This document shows positions 14,401-28,665 of a stretch of DNA of 64,000 nucleotides, in pieces. Both the position numbers and the translations under genes were made by a program. Below the pieces are notes generated by a model, which saw nothing but the letters and a program-made list of their open reading frames with translations, was not told the DNA's origin and searched no databases. Each line of letters begins with the position of its first letter. The stretch's first letter is position 1. Origin of the DNA: Xylocopa sonorina (taxonomy: Eukaryota > Arthropoda > Insecta > Hymenoptera > Apidae); NCBI RefSeq assembly GCF_050948175.1, contig NW_027490224.1:62001-126000 (forward strand), read 5' to 3'.

Positions 14401-15789
14401 TCGTAGCAATAGAGTTCTAATGCTTCTTAAAACGCGATATCGCAACTCATTTCTATGTTTCATGGTAAGATATAATATGATTTGCGAAGTGTTATGTATT
14501 CCTCGTCTACACTTCAAATGAATGTAAATGCGACACTTCCTTGCAAGGAAATAGCGTTTGCAAATGTCTACGTATCGTAGCAATAGAGTTCTAATGCTTC
14601 TTAAAACGCGATATCGCATCTCATTTCTATGTTTCATGGTAAGATATAATATGATTTGCGAAGTGTTATGTATTCCTCGTCTACACTTCATATGAATGTA
14701 AATGCGACACTTCCTTGCAAGGAAATAGCGTTTGCAAATGTCTACCTATCGTAGCAATAGTGTTCTAATGCTTCTTAAAACGCGATATCGCATCTCATTT
14801 CTATGTTTCATGATAAGATATAATATGATTTGCGAAGTGTCATGTATTCCTCGTCTACACTTCAAATGAATGTAAATGCGTCACTTCCTTGCAAGGAAAT
14901 AGCGTTTGCAGATGTCTACGTATCGTAGCAATAGAGTTCTAATGCTTCTTAAAACGCGATATCGCATCTCATTTCTATGTTTCATGGTAAGATATAATAT
15001 GATTTGCGAAGTGTTATGTATTCCTCGTCTACACTTCAAATGAATGTAAATGCGACACTTCCATGCTAGGAAATAGCGTCTGCAGATGTCTAGGTATCGT
15101 AGCAATAGAGTTCTAATGCTTCTTAAAACGCAATATCGCATCTCATTTCTATGTTTCATGGTAAGATATAATATGATTTGCGAAGTGTTGTGTATTCCTC
15201 GTCTACACTTCAAACGAATGTAAATGCGACACTTCCTTGCAAGGAAATAGCGTTTACAAATGTCTACCTATCGTAGCAATAGTGTTCTAATGCTTCTTAA
15301 AACGCGATATCGCATCTCATTTCTATGTTTCATGATAAGATATAATATGATTTGCGAAGTGTCATGTATTCCTCGTCTACACTTCAAATGAATGTAAATG
15401 AGACACTTCCTTGCAAGGAAATAGCGTTTGCAGATGTCTACGTATCGTAGCAATAGAGTTCTAATGCTTCTTAAAACGCGATATCGCATCTCATTTCTAT
15501 GTTTCATGGTAAGATATAATATGATTTGCGAAGTGTTATGTATTCCTCGTCTACACATCAACTGAATGTAAATGCGACACTTCCTTGCAAGGAAATAGCG
15601 CTTGCAGATGTCTACGTATCGTAGCAATAGAGTTCTTATGATTCTTAAAACGCGATATCGCATCTCATTTCTATGTTTCATGGTAAGATATAATATGATT
15701 TGCGAAGTGTTATGTATTCCTCGTCTACACATGAACTGAATGTAAATGCGACACTTCCTTGCAAGGAAATAGCGTTTGCAAATGTCTAC

Positions 15790-17529
15790 CTATCGTAGCA
15801 ATAGTGTTCTAATGCTTCTTAAAACGCGATATCGCATCTCATTTCTATGTTTCATGATAAGATATAATATGATTTGCGAAATGTCATGTATTCCTCGTCT
15901 ACAATTCAAATGAATGTAAATGCGACACTTCCTTGCAAGGAAATAGCGTTTGCAGATGTCTACGTATCGTAGCAATAGAGTTCTAATGCTTCTTAAAACG
16001 CGATATCGCATCTCATTTCTATGTTTCATGGTAAGATATAATATGACTTGCGAAGTGTTATGTATTCCTCGTCTACACTTCAAATGAATGTAAATGCGAC
16101 ACTTCCTTGCTAGGAGATAGCGTCTGCAGATGTCTAGGTATCGTAGCAATAGAGTTCTAATGCTTCTTAAAACGCGACATCGCATCTCATTTCGATATTT
16201 CATGGTAAGATATAATATGATTTGCGGAGTGGTATGTATTCCTCGTCTACACTTCAAATGAATGTAAATGCGACACTTCCTTGCAAGGAAATAGCGTTTG
16301 CAGATGTCTAGGTATCGTAGCAATAGAGTTCTAATGCTTCTTAAAACGCGATATCGCATCTCATTTCTATGTTTCATGGTAAGATATAATATGATTTGCG
16401 AAGTGTTATGTATTCCTCGTCTACACATCAACTGAATGTAAATGCGACACTTCCTTGCAAGGAAATAGCGCTTGCAGATGTCTACGTATCGTAGCAATAG
16501 AGTTCTTATGATTCTTAAAACGCGATATCGCATCTCATTTCTATGTTTCATGGTAAGATATAATATGATTTGCGAAGTGTTATGTATTCCTCGTCTACAC
16601 ATGAACTGAATGTAAATGCGACACTTCCTTGCAAGGAAATAGCGTTTGCAAATGTCTACCTATCGTAGCAATAGTGTTCTAATGCTTCTTAAAACGCGAT
16701 ATCGCATCTCATTTCTATGTTTCATGATAAGATATAATATGATTTGCGAAATGTCATGTATTCCTCGTCTACAATTCAAATGAATGTAAATGCGACACTT
16801 CCTTGCAAGGAAATAGCGTTTGCAGATGTCTACGTATCGTAGCAATAGAGTTCTAATGCTTCTTAAAACGCGATATCGCATCTCATTTCTATGTTTCATG
16901 GTAAGATATAATATGACTTGCGAAGTGTTATGTATTCCTCGTCTACACTTCAAATGAATGTAAATGCGACACTTCCTTGCTAGGAGATAGCGTCTGCAGA
17001 TGTCTAGGTATCGTAGCAATAGAGTTCTAATGCTTCTTAAAACGCGACATCGCATCTCATTTCGATATTTCATGGTAAGATATAATATGATTTGCGGAGT
17101 GGTATGTATTCCTCGTCTACACTTCAAATGAATGTAAATGCGACACTTCCTTGCAAGGAAATAGCGTTTGCAGATGTCTACGTATCGTAGCAATAGAGTT
17201 CTAATGCTTCTTAAAACGCGATATCGCATCTCATTTCTATGTTTCATGGTAAGATATAATATGATTTGCGAAGTGTTATGTATTCCTCGTCTACACATCA
17301 ACTGAATGTAAATGCGACACTTCCTTGCAAGGAAATAGCGCTTGCAGATGTCTACGTATCGTAGCAATAGAGTTCTTATGATTCTTAAAACGCGATATCG
17401 CATCTCATTTCTATGTTTCATGGTAAGATATAATATGATTTGCGAAGTGTTATGTATTCCTCGTCTACACATGAACTGAATGTAAATGCGACACTTCCTT
17501 GCATGGAAATAGCGTTTGCAAATGTCTAC
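15790..17529. repeat. Adjacent tandem duplication of a five-monomer block (870 bp x 2)
   Basis: Positions 15,790-16,659 and 16,660-17,529 are nearly identical five-monomer units placed next to each other. Both carry CTACAATTC, CTAGGAGATAGCG, TTCGATATTTC, GCGGAGTGGTATG and CACATCAACTG in the same order. One visible difference is CTAGGTATCG at about 16,308 against CTACGTATCG at about 17,178. Related copies lie at 10,570 and 20,140. Confidence 0.9.
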
Positions 17530-19640
17530 CTATCGTAGCAATAGTGTTCTAATGCTTCTTAAAACGCGATATCGCATCTCATTTCTATGTTTCATGATAA
17601 GATATAATATGATTTGCGAAGTGTCATGTATTCCTCGTCTACACTTCAAATGAATGTAAATGCGACACTTCCTTGCAAGGAAATAGCGTTTGCAGATGTC
17701 TACGTATCGTAGCAATAGAGTTCTAATGCTTCTTAAAACGCGATATCGCATCTCATTTCTATGTTTCATGGTAAGATATAATATGACTTGCGAAGTGTTA
17801 TGTATTCCTCGTCTACACTTCAAATGAATGTAAATGCGACACTTCCTTGCTAGGAGATAGGGTCTGCAGATGTCTAGGTATCGTAGCAATAGAGTTCTAA
17901 TGCTTCTTAAAACGCGACATCGCATCTCATTTCTATATTTCATGGTAAGATATAATATGATTTGCGAAGTGTTATGTATTCCTCGTCTACACTTCAAATG
18001 AATGTAAATGCGACACTTCCTTGCAAGGAAATAGCGTTTGCAAATGTCTACCTATCGTAGCAATAGTGTTCTAATGCTTCTTAAAACGCGATATCGCATC
18101 TCATTTCTATGTTTCATGATAAGATATAATATGATTTGCGAAGTGTCATGTATTCCTCGTCTACACTTCAAATGAATGTGAATGCGACACTTTCTCGCTA
18201 GGAAATAGCGTTTGCAGATGTCTACGTATCGTAGCAATAGAGTTCTAATGCTTCTTAAAACGCGATATCGCATCTCATTTCTATGTTTCATGGTAAGATA
18301 TAATATGATTTGCGAAGTGTTATGTTTTCCTCTTCTACACTTCAAATGAATGTGAATGCGACACTTTCTCGCTAGGAAATAGCGTTTGCAGATGCCTACG
18401 TATCGTAGCAATAGATTTCTAATGCTTCTAAAAACGCGAGATCGCATCCCATTTCTATGTTTCATGGTAAGGTATAAAATGATTTGCGAAGTGTTATGTA
18501 TTCCTCGTCTACACTTCATATGAATGTAAATGCGACACTTCCTTGCTAGGAAATAGCGTCTGCAGATGTCTAGGTATCGTAGCAATAGAGTTCTAATGCT
18601 CCTTAAAACGCGATATCGCAACTCATTTCTATGTTTCATGGTAAGATATAATATGATTTGCGAAGTGTTATGTATTCCTCGTCTACACTTCAAATGAATG
18701 TAAATGCGACACTTCCTTGCAAGGAAATAGCGTTTGCAAATGTCTACGTATCGTAGCAATAGAGTTCTAATGCTTCTTAAAACGCGATATCGCATCTCAT
18801 TTCTATGTTTCATGGTAAGATATAATATGATTTGCGAAGTGTTATGTTTTCCTCGTCTACACTTCAAATGAATGTGAATGCGACACTTTCTCGCTAGGAA
18901 ATAGCGTTTGCAGATGCCTACGTATCGTAGCAATAGATTTCTAATGCTTCTTAAATCGCGAGATCGCATCCCATTTCTATGTTTCATGGTAAGATATAAA
19001 ATGATTTGCGAAGTGTTATGTATTGCTCGTCTACACTTCAAATGAATGTAAATGCGACACTTCCTTGCTAGGAAATAGCGTCTGCAGATGTCTAGGTATC
19101 GTAGCAATAGAGTTCTAATGCTTCTTAAAACGAGATATTGCATTTCATATCTATGTTTCATGATAAGATATAATATTCATTGTGAAGTGTTATGCATTCC
19201 TCGTCTACACTTCAAATGAATGTAAATGCGACACTTCCTTGCAAGGAAATAGCGTTTGCAGATGTCTACGTATCGTAGCAATAGAGTTCTTATGATTCTT
19301 AAAACGCGATATCGCATCTCATTCCTATGTTTCATGGTAAGATATAATATGATTTGCGAAGTGTTATGTATTCCTCGTCTACACATGAACTGAATGTAAA
19401 TGCGACACTTCCTTGCAAGGAAATAGCGTTTGCAAATGTCTACCTATCGTAGCAATAGTGTTCTAATGCTTCTTAAAACGCGATATCGCATCTCATTTCT
19501 ATGTTTCATGATAAGATATAATATGATTTGCGAAGTGTCATGTATTCCTCGTCTACACTTCAAATGAATGTAAATGCGACACTTCCTTGCAAGGAAATAG
19601 CGTTTGCAGATGTCTACGTATCGTAGCAATAGAGTTCTAA
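16660..19640. repeat. Satellite segment duplicated 20 monomers downstream (3,480 bp)
   Basis: A block of about 17 monomers matches 20,140-23,120. Shared rare variants include GCATGGAAATAG (17,503/20,983), GATAGGGTCTGC (17,867/21,347), ATGCTCCTTAAAACG (18,598/22,078) and TATTGCTCGTC (19,021/22,501). The copies diverge at about 19,640/23,120. Confidence 0.88.
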
Positions 19641-21902
19641 TGCTTCTTAAAACGCGATATCGCATCTCATTTCTATGTTTCATGGTAAGATATAATATGA
19701 CTTGCGAAGTGTTATGTATTCCTCGTCTACACTTCAAATGAATGTAAATGCGACACTTCCTTGCTAGGAGATAGCGTCTGCAGATGTCTAGGTATCGTAG
19801 CAATAGAGTTCTAATGCTTCTTAAAACGCGATATCGCATCTCATTTCTATATTTCATGGTAAGATATAATATGATTTGCGAAGTGTTATGTATTCCTCGT
19901 CTACACATCAACTGAATGTAAATGCGACACTTCCTTGCAAGGAAATAGCGCTTGCAGATGTCTACGTATCGTAGCAATAGAGTTCTTATGATTCTTAAAA
20001 CGCGATATCGCATCTCATTTCTATGTTTCATGGTAAGATATAATATGATTTGCGAAGTGTTATGTATTCCTCGTCTACACATGAACTGAATGTAAATGCG
20101 ACACTTCCTTGCAAGGAAATAGCGTTTGCAAATGTCTACCTATCGTAGCAATAGTGTTCTAATGCTTCTTAAAACGCGATATCGCATCTCATTTCTATGT
20201 TTCATGATAAGATATAATATGATTTGCGAAATGTCATGTATTCCTCGTCTACAATTCAAATGAATGTAAATGCGACACTTCCTTGCAAGGAAATAGCGTT
20301 TGCAGATGTCTACGTATCGTAGCAATAGAGTTCTAATGCTTCTTAAAACGCGATATCGCATCTCATTTCTATGTTTCATGGTAAGATATAATATGACTTG
20401 CGAAGTGTTATGTATTCCTCGTCTACACTTCAAATGAATGTAAATGCGACACTTCCTTGCTAGGAGATAGCGTCTGCAGATGTCTAGGTATCGTAGCAAT
20501 AGAGTTCTAATGCTTCTTAAAACGCGACATCGCATCTCATTTCGATATTTCATGGTAAGATATAATATGATTTGCGGAGTGGTATGTATTCCTCGTCTAC
20601 ACTTCAAATGAATGTAAATGCGACACTTCCTTGCAAGGAAATAGCGTTTGCAGATGTCTACGTATCGTAGCAATAGAGTTCTAATGCTTCTTAAAACGCG
20701 ATATCGCATCTCATTTCTATGTTTCATGGTAAGATATAATATGATTTGCGAAGTGTTATGTATTCCTCGTCTACACATCAACTGAATGTAAATGCGACAC
20801 TTCCTTGCAAGGAAATAGCGCTTGCAGATGTCTACGTATCGTAGCAATAGAGTTCTTATGATTCTTAAAACGCGATATCGCATCTCATTTCTATGTTTCA
20901 TGGTAAGATATAATATGATTTGCGAAGTGTTATGTATTCCTCGTCTACACATGAACTGAATGTAAATGCGACACTTCCTTGCATGGAAATAGCGTTTGCA
21001 AATGTCTACCTATCGTAGCAATAGTGTTCTAATGCTTCTTAAAACGCGATATCGCATCTCATTTCTATGTTTCATGATAAGATATAATATGATTTGCGAA
21101 GTGTCATGTATTCCTCGTCTACACTTCAAATGAATGTAAATGCGACACTTCCTTGCAAGGAAATAGCGTTTGCAGATGTCTACGTATCGTAGCAATAGAG
21201 TTCTAATGCTTCTTAAAACGCGATATCGCATCTCATTTCTATGTTTCATGGTAAGATATAATATGACTTGCGAAGTGTTATGTATTCCTCGTCTACACTT
21301 CAAATGAATGTAAATGCGACACTTCCTTGCTAGGAGATAGGGTCTGCAGATGTCTAGGTATCGTAGCAATAGAGTTCTAATGCTTCTTAAAACGCGACAT
21401 CGCATCTCATTTCTATATTTCATGGTAAGATATAATATGATTTGCGAAGTGTTATGTATTCCTCGTCTACACTTCAAATGAATGTAAATGCGACACTTCC
21501 TTGCAAGGAAATAGCGTTTGCAAATGTCTACCTATCGTAGCAATAGTGTTCTAATGCTTCTTAAAACGCGATATCGCATCTCATTTCTATGTTTCATGAT
21601 AAGATATAATATGATTTGCGAAGTGTCATGTATTCCTCGTCTACACTTCAAATGAATGTGAATGCGACACTTTCTCGCTAGGAAATAGCGTTTGCAGATG
21701 TCTACGTATCGTAGCAATAGAGTTCTAATGCTTCTTAAAACGCGATATCGCATCTCATTTCTATGTTTCATGGTAAGATATAATATGATTTGCGAAGTGT
21801 TATGTTTTCCTCTTCTACACTTCAAATGAATGTGAATGCGACACTTTCTCGCTAGGAAATAGCGTTTGCAGATGCCTACGTATCGTAGCAATAGATTTCT
21901 AA

Positions 21903-24338
21903 TGCTTCTAAAAACGCGAGATCGCATCCCATTTCTATGTTTCATGGTAAGGTATAAAATGATTTGCGAAGTGTTATGTATTCCTCGTCTACACTTCATA
22001 TGAATGTAAATGCGACACTTCCTTGCTAGGAAATAGCGTCTGCAGATGTCTAGGTATCGTAGCAATAGAGTTCTAATGCTCCTTAAAACGCGATATCGCA
22101 ACTCATTTCTATGTTTCATGGTAAGATATAATATGATTTGCGAAGTGTTATGTATTCCTCGTCTACACTTCAAATGAATGTAAATGCGACACTTCCTTGC
22201 AAGGAAATAGCGTTTGCAAATGTCTACGTATCGTAGCAATAGAGTTCTAATGCTTCTTAAAACGCGATATCGCATCTCATTTCTATGTTTCATGGTAAGA
22301 TATAATATGATTTGCGAAGTGTTATGTTTTCCTCGTCTACACTTCAAATGAATGTGAATGCGACACTTTCTCGCTAGGAAATAGCGTTTGCAGATGCCTA
22401 CGTATCGTAGCAATAGATTTCTAATGCTTCTTAAATCGCGAGATCGCATCCCATTTCTATGTTTCATGGTAAGATATAAAATGATTTGCGAAGTGTTATG
22501 TATTGCTCGTCTACACTTCAAATGAATGTAAATGCGACACTTCCTTGCTAGGAAATAGCGTCTGCAGATGTCTAGGTATCGTAGCAATAGAGTTCTAATG
22601 CTTCTTAAAACGAGATATTGCATTTCATATCTATGTTTCATGATAAGATATAATATTCATTGTGAAGTGTTATGCATTCCTCGTCTACACTTCAAATGAA
22701 TGTAAATGCGACACTTCCTTGCAAGGAAATAGCGTTTGCAGATGTCTACGTATCGTAGCAATAGAGTTCTTATGATTCTTAAAACGCGATATCGCATCTC
22801 ATTCCTATGTTTCATGGTAAGATATAATATGATTTGCGAAGTGTTATGTATTCCTCGTCTACACATGAACTGAATGTAAATGCGACACTTCCTTGCAAGG
22901 AAATAGCGTTTGCAAATGTCTACCTATCGTAGCAATAGTGTTCTAATGCTTCTTAAAACGCGATATCGCATCTCATTTCTATGTTTCATGATAAGATATA
23001 ATATGATTTGCGAAGTGTCATGTATTCCTCGTCTACACTTCAAATGAATGTAAATGCGACACTTCCTTGCAAGGAAATAGCGTTTGCAGATGTCTACGTA
23101 TCGTAGCAATAGAGTTCTAATGCTTCTAAAAACGCGAGATCGCATCCCATTTCTATGTTTCATGGTAAGGTATAAAATGATTTGCGAAGTGTTATGTATT
23201 CCTCGTCTACACTTCATATGAATGTAAATGCGACACTTCCTTGCTAGGAAATAGCGTCTGCAGATGTCTAGGTATCGTAGCAATAGAGTTCTAATGCTCC
23301 TTAAAACGCGATATCGCAACTCATTTCTATGTTTCATGGTAAGATATAATATGATTTGCGAAGTGTTATGTATTCCTCGTCTACACTTCAAATGAATGTA
23401 AATGCGACACTTCCTTGCAAGGAAATAGCGTTTGCAAATGTCTACGTATCGTAGCAATAGAGTTCTAATGCTTCTTAAAACGCGATATCGCATCTCATTT
23501 CTATGTTTCATGGTAAGATATAATATGATTTGCGAAGTGTTATGTTTTCCTCGTCTACACTTCAAATGAATGTGAATGCGACACTTTCTCGCTAGGAAAT
23601 AGCGTTTGCAGATGCCTACGTATCGTAGCAATAGATTTCTAATGCTTCTTAAATCGCGAGATCGCATCCCATTTCTATGTTTCATGGTAAGATATAAAAT
23701 GATTTGCGAAGTGTTATGTATTGCTCGTCTACACTTCAAATGAATGTAAATGCGACACTTCCTTGCTAGGAAATAGCGTCTGCAGATGTCTAGGTATCGT
23801 AGCAATAGAGTTCTAATGCTTCTTAAAACGAGATATTGCATTTCATATCTATGTTTCATGATAAGATATAATATTCATTGTGAAGTGTTATGCATTCCTC
23901 GTCTACACTTCAAATGAATGTAAATGCGACACTTCCTTGCAAGGAAATAGCGTTTGCAGATGTCTACGTATCGTAGCAATAGAGTTCTTATGATTCTTAA
24001 AACGCGATATCGCATCTCATTCCTATGTTTCATGGTAAGATATAATATGATTTGCGAAGTGTTATGTATTCCTCGTCTACACATGAACTGAATGTAAATG
24101 CGACACTTCCTTGCAAGGAAATAGCGTTTGCAAATGTCTACCTATCGTAGCAATAGTGTTCTAATGCTTCTTAAAACGCGATATCGCATCTCATTTCTAT
24201 GTTTCATGATAAGATATAATATGATTTGCGAAGTGTCATGTATTCCTCGTCTACACTTCAAATGAATGTAAATGCGACACTTCCTTGCAAGGAAATAGCG
24301 TTTGCAGATGTCTACGTATCGTAGCAATAGAGTTCTAA
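21903..24338. repeat. Adjacent tandem duplication of a seven-monomer block (1,218 bp x 2)
   Basis: The unit starting at 21,903 (TGCTTCTAAAAACGCGAG) repeats at 23,121. Both copies contain ATGCTCCTTAAAACG (22,078/23,296), TATTGCTCGTC, TTCATTGTGAAG and ATTCCTATG in the same order. The join at 23,121 is where homology to the 3,480-bp-shifted copy stops, so one exchange explains both edges. Confidence 0.88.
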
Positions 24339-26751
24339 TGCTTCTTAAAACGCGATATCGCATCTCATTTCTATGTTTCATGGTAAGATATAATATGACT
24401 TGCGAAGTGTTATGTATTCCTCGTCTACACTTCAAATGAATGTAAATGCGACACTTCCTTGCTAGGAGATAGCGTCTGCAGATGTCTAGGTATCGTAGCA
24501 ATAGAGTTCTAATGCTTCTTAAAACGCGATATCGCATCTCATTTCTATATTTCATGGTAAGATATAATATGATTTGCGAAGTGTTATGTATTCCTCGTCT
24601 ACACTTCAAATGAATGTAAATGCGACACTTCCTTGCAAGGAAATGGCGTTTGCAAATGTCTACCTATCGTAGCAATAGTGTTCTAATGCTTCTTAAAACG
24701 CGATATCGCATCTCATTTCTATGTTTCATGATAAGATATAATATGATTTGCGAAGTGTCATGTATTCCTTGTCTACACTTCAAATGAATGTAAGTGCGAC
24801 ACTTCCTTGCAAGGAAATAGCGTTTGCAGATGTCTACGTATGGTAGCAATAGAGTTCTAATGCTTCTTAAAACGCGGTATCGCATCTCATTTCTATGTTT
24901 CATGGTAAGATATAATATGATTTGCGAAGTGTTATGTATTCCTCTTCTACACTTCAAATGAGTGTAAATGCGACACTTCCTTGCAAGGAAATAGCGTTTG
25001 CAAATGTCTACCTATCGTAGCAATAGTGTTCTAATGCTTCTCAAAACGCGATATCGCATCTCATTTCTATGTTTCATGATAAGATATAATATGATTTGCG
25101 AAGTGTCATGCATTCCTCGTCTACACTTCAAATGAATGTAAATGCGACACTTCCTTGCAAGGAAATAGCGTTTGCAAATGTCTACCTATCGCAGCAATAG
25201 TGTTCTAATGCTTCTTAAAACGCGATATCGCATCTCATTTCTATGTTTCATGATAAGATATAATATGATTTGTGAAGTGTCATGTATTCCTCGTCTACAC
25301 TTCAAATGAATGTAAATGCGACACTTCCTTGCAAGGAATTAGCGTTTGCAGATGTCTACGTATCGTAGCAATAGAGTTCTAATGCTTCTTAAAACGCGAT
25401 ATCGCATCTCATTTCTATGTTTCATGGTAAGATATAATATGATTTGCGAAGTGTTATGTATTCCTCGTCTACACTTCAAATGAATGTAAATGCGACACTT
25501 CTTTGCAAGGAAATAGCGTTTGCAGATGTCTACGTATCGTAGCAATAGATTTCTAATGCTTCTTAAAACGCGATATCGCATCTCATTTCTATGTTTCATG
25601 GTAAGATATAATATGACTTGCGAAGTGTTATGTATTCCTCGTCTACACTTCAAATGAATGTAAATGCGACACTTCCTTGCTAGGAAATAGCGTCTGCAGA
25701 TGTCTAGGCATCGTAGCAATAGAGTTCTAATGCTTCTTAAAACGCGATATCGCATCTCATTTCTATGTTTCATGGTAAGATGTAATATGATTTGCGAAGT
25801 GTTATGTATTCCTCGTCTACACTTCAAATGAATGTAAATGCGACACTTCCTTGCAAGGAAATAGCGTTTGCAAATGTCTACCTATCGTAGCAATAGTGTT
25901 CTAATGCTTCTTAAAACGCGATATCGCATCTCATTTCTATGTTTCATGATAAGATATAATATGATTTGCGAAGTGTCATGTATTCCTCGTCTACACTTCA
26001 AATGAATGTAAATGCGACACATCCTTGCAAGGAATCAGCGTTTGCAGATGTCTACGTATCGTAGCAATAGAGTTCTAATGCTTCTTAAAACGCGATATCG
26101 CATCTCATTTCTATGTTTCATGGTAAGATATAATATGATTTGCGAAGTGTTATGTATTCCTCGTCTACACATGAACTGAATGTAAATGCGACACTTCCTT
26201 GCATGGAAATAGCGTTTGCAAATGTCTACCTATCGTAGCAATAGTGTTCTAATGCTTCTTAAAACGCGATATCGCATCTCATTTCTATGTTTCATGATAA
26301 GATATAATATGATTTGCGAAGTGTCATGTATTCCTCGTCTACACTTCAAATGAATGTGAATGCGACACTTTCTCGCTAGGAAATAGCGTTTGCAGATGTC
26401 TACCTATCGTAGCAATAGTGTTCTAATGCTTCTTAAAACGCGATATCGCATCTCATTTCTATGTTTCATGATAAGATATAATATGATTTGCGAAGTGTCA
26501 TGTATTCCTCGTCTACAATTCAAATGAATGTGAATGCGACACTTTCTCGCTAGGAAATAGCGTTTGCAGATGTCTACGTATCGTAGCAATAGAGTTCTAA
26601 TGCTTCTTAAAACGCGATATCGCATCTCATTTCTATGTTTCATGGTAAGATATAATATGATTTGCGAAGTGTTATGTATTCCTCGTCTACACATGAACTG
26701 AATGTAAATGCGACACTTCCTTGCATGGAAATAGCGTTTGCAAATGTCTAC

Positions 26752-28570
26752 CTATCGTAGCAATAGTGTTCTAATGCTTCTTAAAACGCGATATCGCATC
26801 TCATTTCTATGTTTCATGATAAGATATAATATGATTTGCGAAGTGTCATGTATTCCTCGTCTACACTTCAAATGAATGTAAATGCGACACTTCCTTGCAA
26901 GGAAATAGCGTTTGCAGATGTCTACGTATCGTAGCAATAGAGTTCTAATGCTTCTTAAAACGCGATATCGCATCTCATTTCTATGTTTCATGGTAAGATA
27001 TAATATGACTTGCGAAGTGTTATGTATTCCTCGTCTACACTTCAAATGAATGTAAATGCGACACTTCCTTGCTAGGAGATAGCGTCTGCAGATGTCTAGG
27101 TATCGTAGCAATAGAGTTCTAATGCTTCTTAAAACGCGACATCGCATCTCATTTCTATATTTCATGGTAAGATATAATATGATTTGCGAAGTGTTATGTA
27201 TTCCTCGTCTACACTTCAAATGAATGTAAATGCGACACTTCCTTGCAAGGAAATAGCGTTTGCAAATGTCTACCTATCGTAGCAATAGTGTTCTAATGCT
27301 TCTTAAAACGCGATATCGCATCTCATTTCTATGTTTCATGATAAGATATAATATGATTTGCGAAGTGTCATGTATTCCTCGTCTACACTTCAAATGAATG
27401 TGAATGCGACACTTTCTCGCTAGGAAATAGCGTTTGCAGATGTCTACGTATCGTAGCAATAGAGTTCTAATGCTTCTTAAAACGCGATATCGCATCTCAT
27501 TTCTATGTTTCATGGTAAGATATAATATGATTTGCGAAGTGTTATGTTTTCCTCTTCTACACTTCAAATGAATGTGAATGCGACACTTTCTCGCTAGGAA
27601 ATAGCGTTTGCAGATGCCTACGTATCGTAGCAATAGATTTCTAATGCTTCTAAAAACGCGAGATCGCATCCCATTTCTATGTTTCATGGTAAGGTATAAA
27701 ATGATTTGCGAAGTGTTATGTATTCCTCGTCTACACTTCATATGAATGTAAATGCGACACTTCCTTGCTAGGAAATAGCGTCTGCAGATGTCTAGGTATC
27801 GTAGCAATAGAGTTCTAATGCTCCTTAAAACGCGATATCGCAACTCATTTCTATGTTTCATGGTAAGATATAATATGATTTGCGAAGTGTTATGTATTCC
27901 TCGTCTACACTTCAAATGAATGTAAATGCGACACATCCTTGCAAGGAAATAGCGTTTGCAAATGTCTACGTATCGTAGCAATAGAGTTCTAATGCTTCTT
28001 AAAACGCGATATCGCATCTCATTTCTATGTTTCATGGTAAGATATAATATGATTTGCGAAGTGTTATGTTTTCCTCGTCTACACTTCAAATGAATGTGAA
28101 TGCGACACTTTCTCGCTAGGAAATAGCGTTTGCAGATGCCTACGTATCGTAGCAATAGATTTCTAATGCTTCTTAAATCGCGAGATCGCATCCCATTTCT
28201 ATGTTTCATGGTAAGATATAAAATGATTTGCGAAGTGTTATGTATTGCTCGTCTACACTTCAAATGAATGTAAATGCGACACTTCCTTGCTAGGAAATAG
28301 CGTCTGCAGATGTCTAGGTATCGTAGCAATAGAGTTCTAATGCTTCTTAAAACGAGATATTGCATTTCATATCTATGTTTCATGATAAGATATAATATTC
28401 ATTGTGAAGTGTTATGCATTCCTCGTCTACACTTCAAATGAATGTAAATGCGACACTTCCTTGCAAGGAAATAGCGTTTGCAGATGTCTACGTATCGTAG
28501 CAATAGAGTTCTTATGATTCTTAAAACGCGATATCGCATCTCATTCCTATGTTTCATGGTAAGATATAAT
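26752..28570. repeat. Satellite segment matching 21,010-22,830 (33-monomer offset)
   Basis: The order of variant monomers from 26,752 to about 28,570 reproduces that from 21,010, offset 5,742 bp. It includes CTAGGAGATAGCG, TTTTCCTCTTCTACAC, CTTCATATGAATG, ATGCTCCTTAAAACG and the TTCATTGTGAAG monomer. A private change, CACATCCTTGC at about 27,931, marks this copy. Confidence 0.82.
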
Positions 28571-28665
28571 ATGATTTGCGAAGTGTTATGTATTCCTCTT
28601 CTACACTTCAAATGAGTGTAAATGCGACACTTCCTTGCAAGGATATAGCGTTTGCAAATGTCTAC

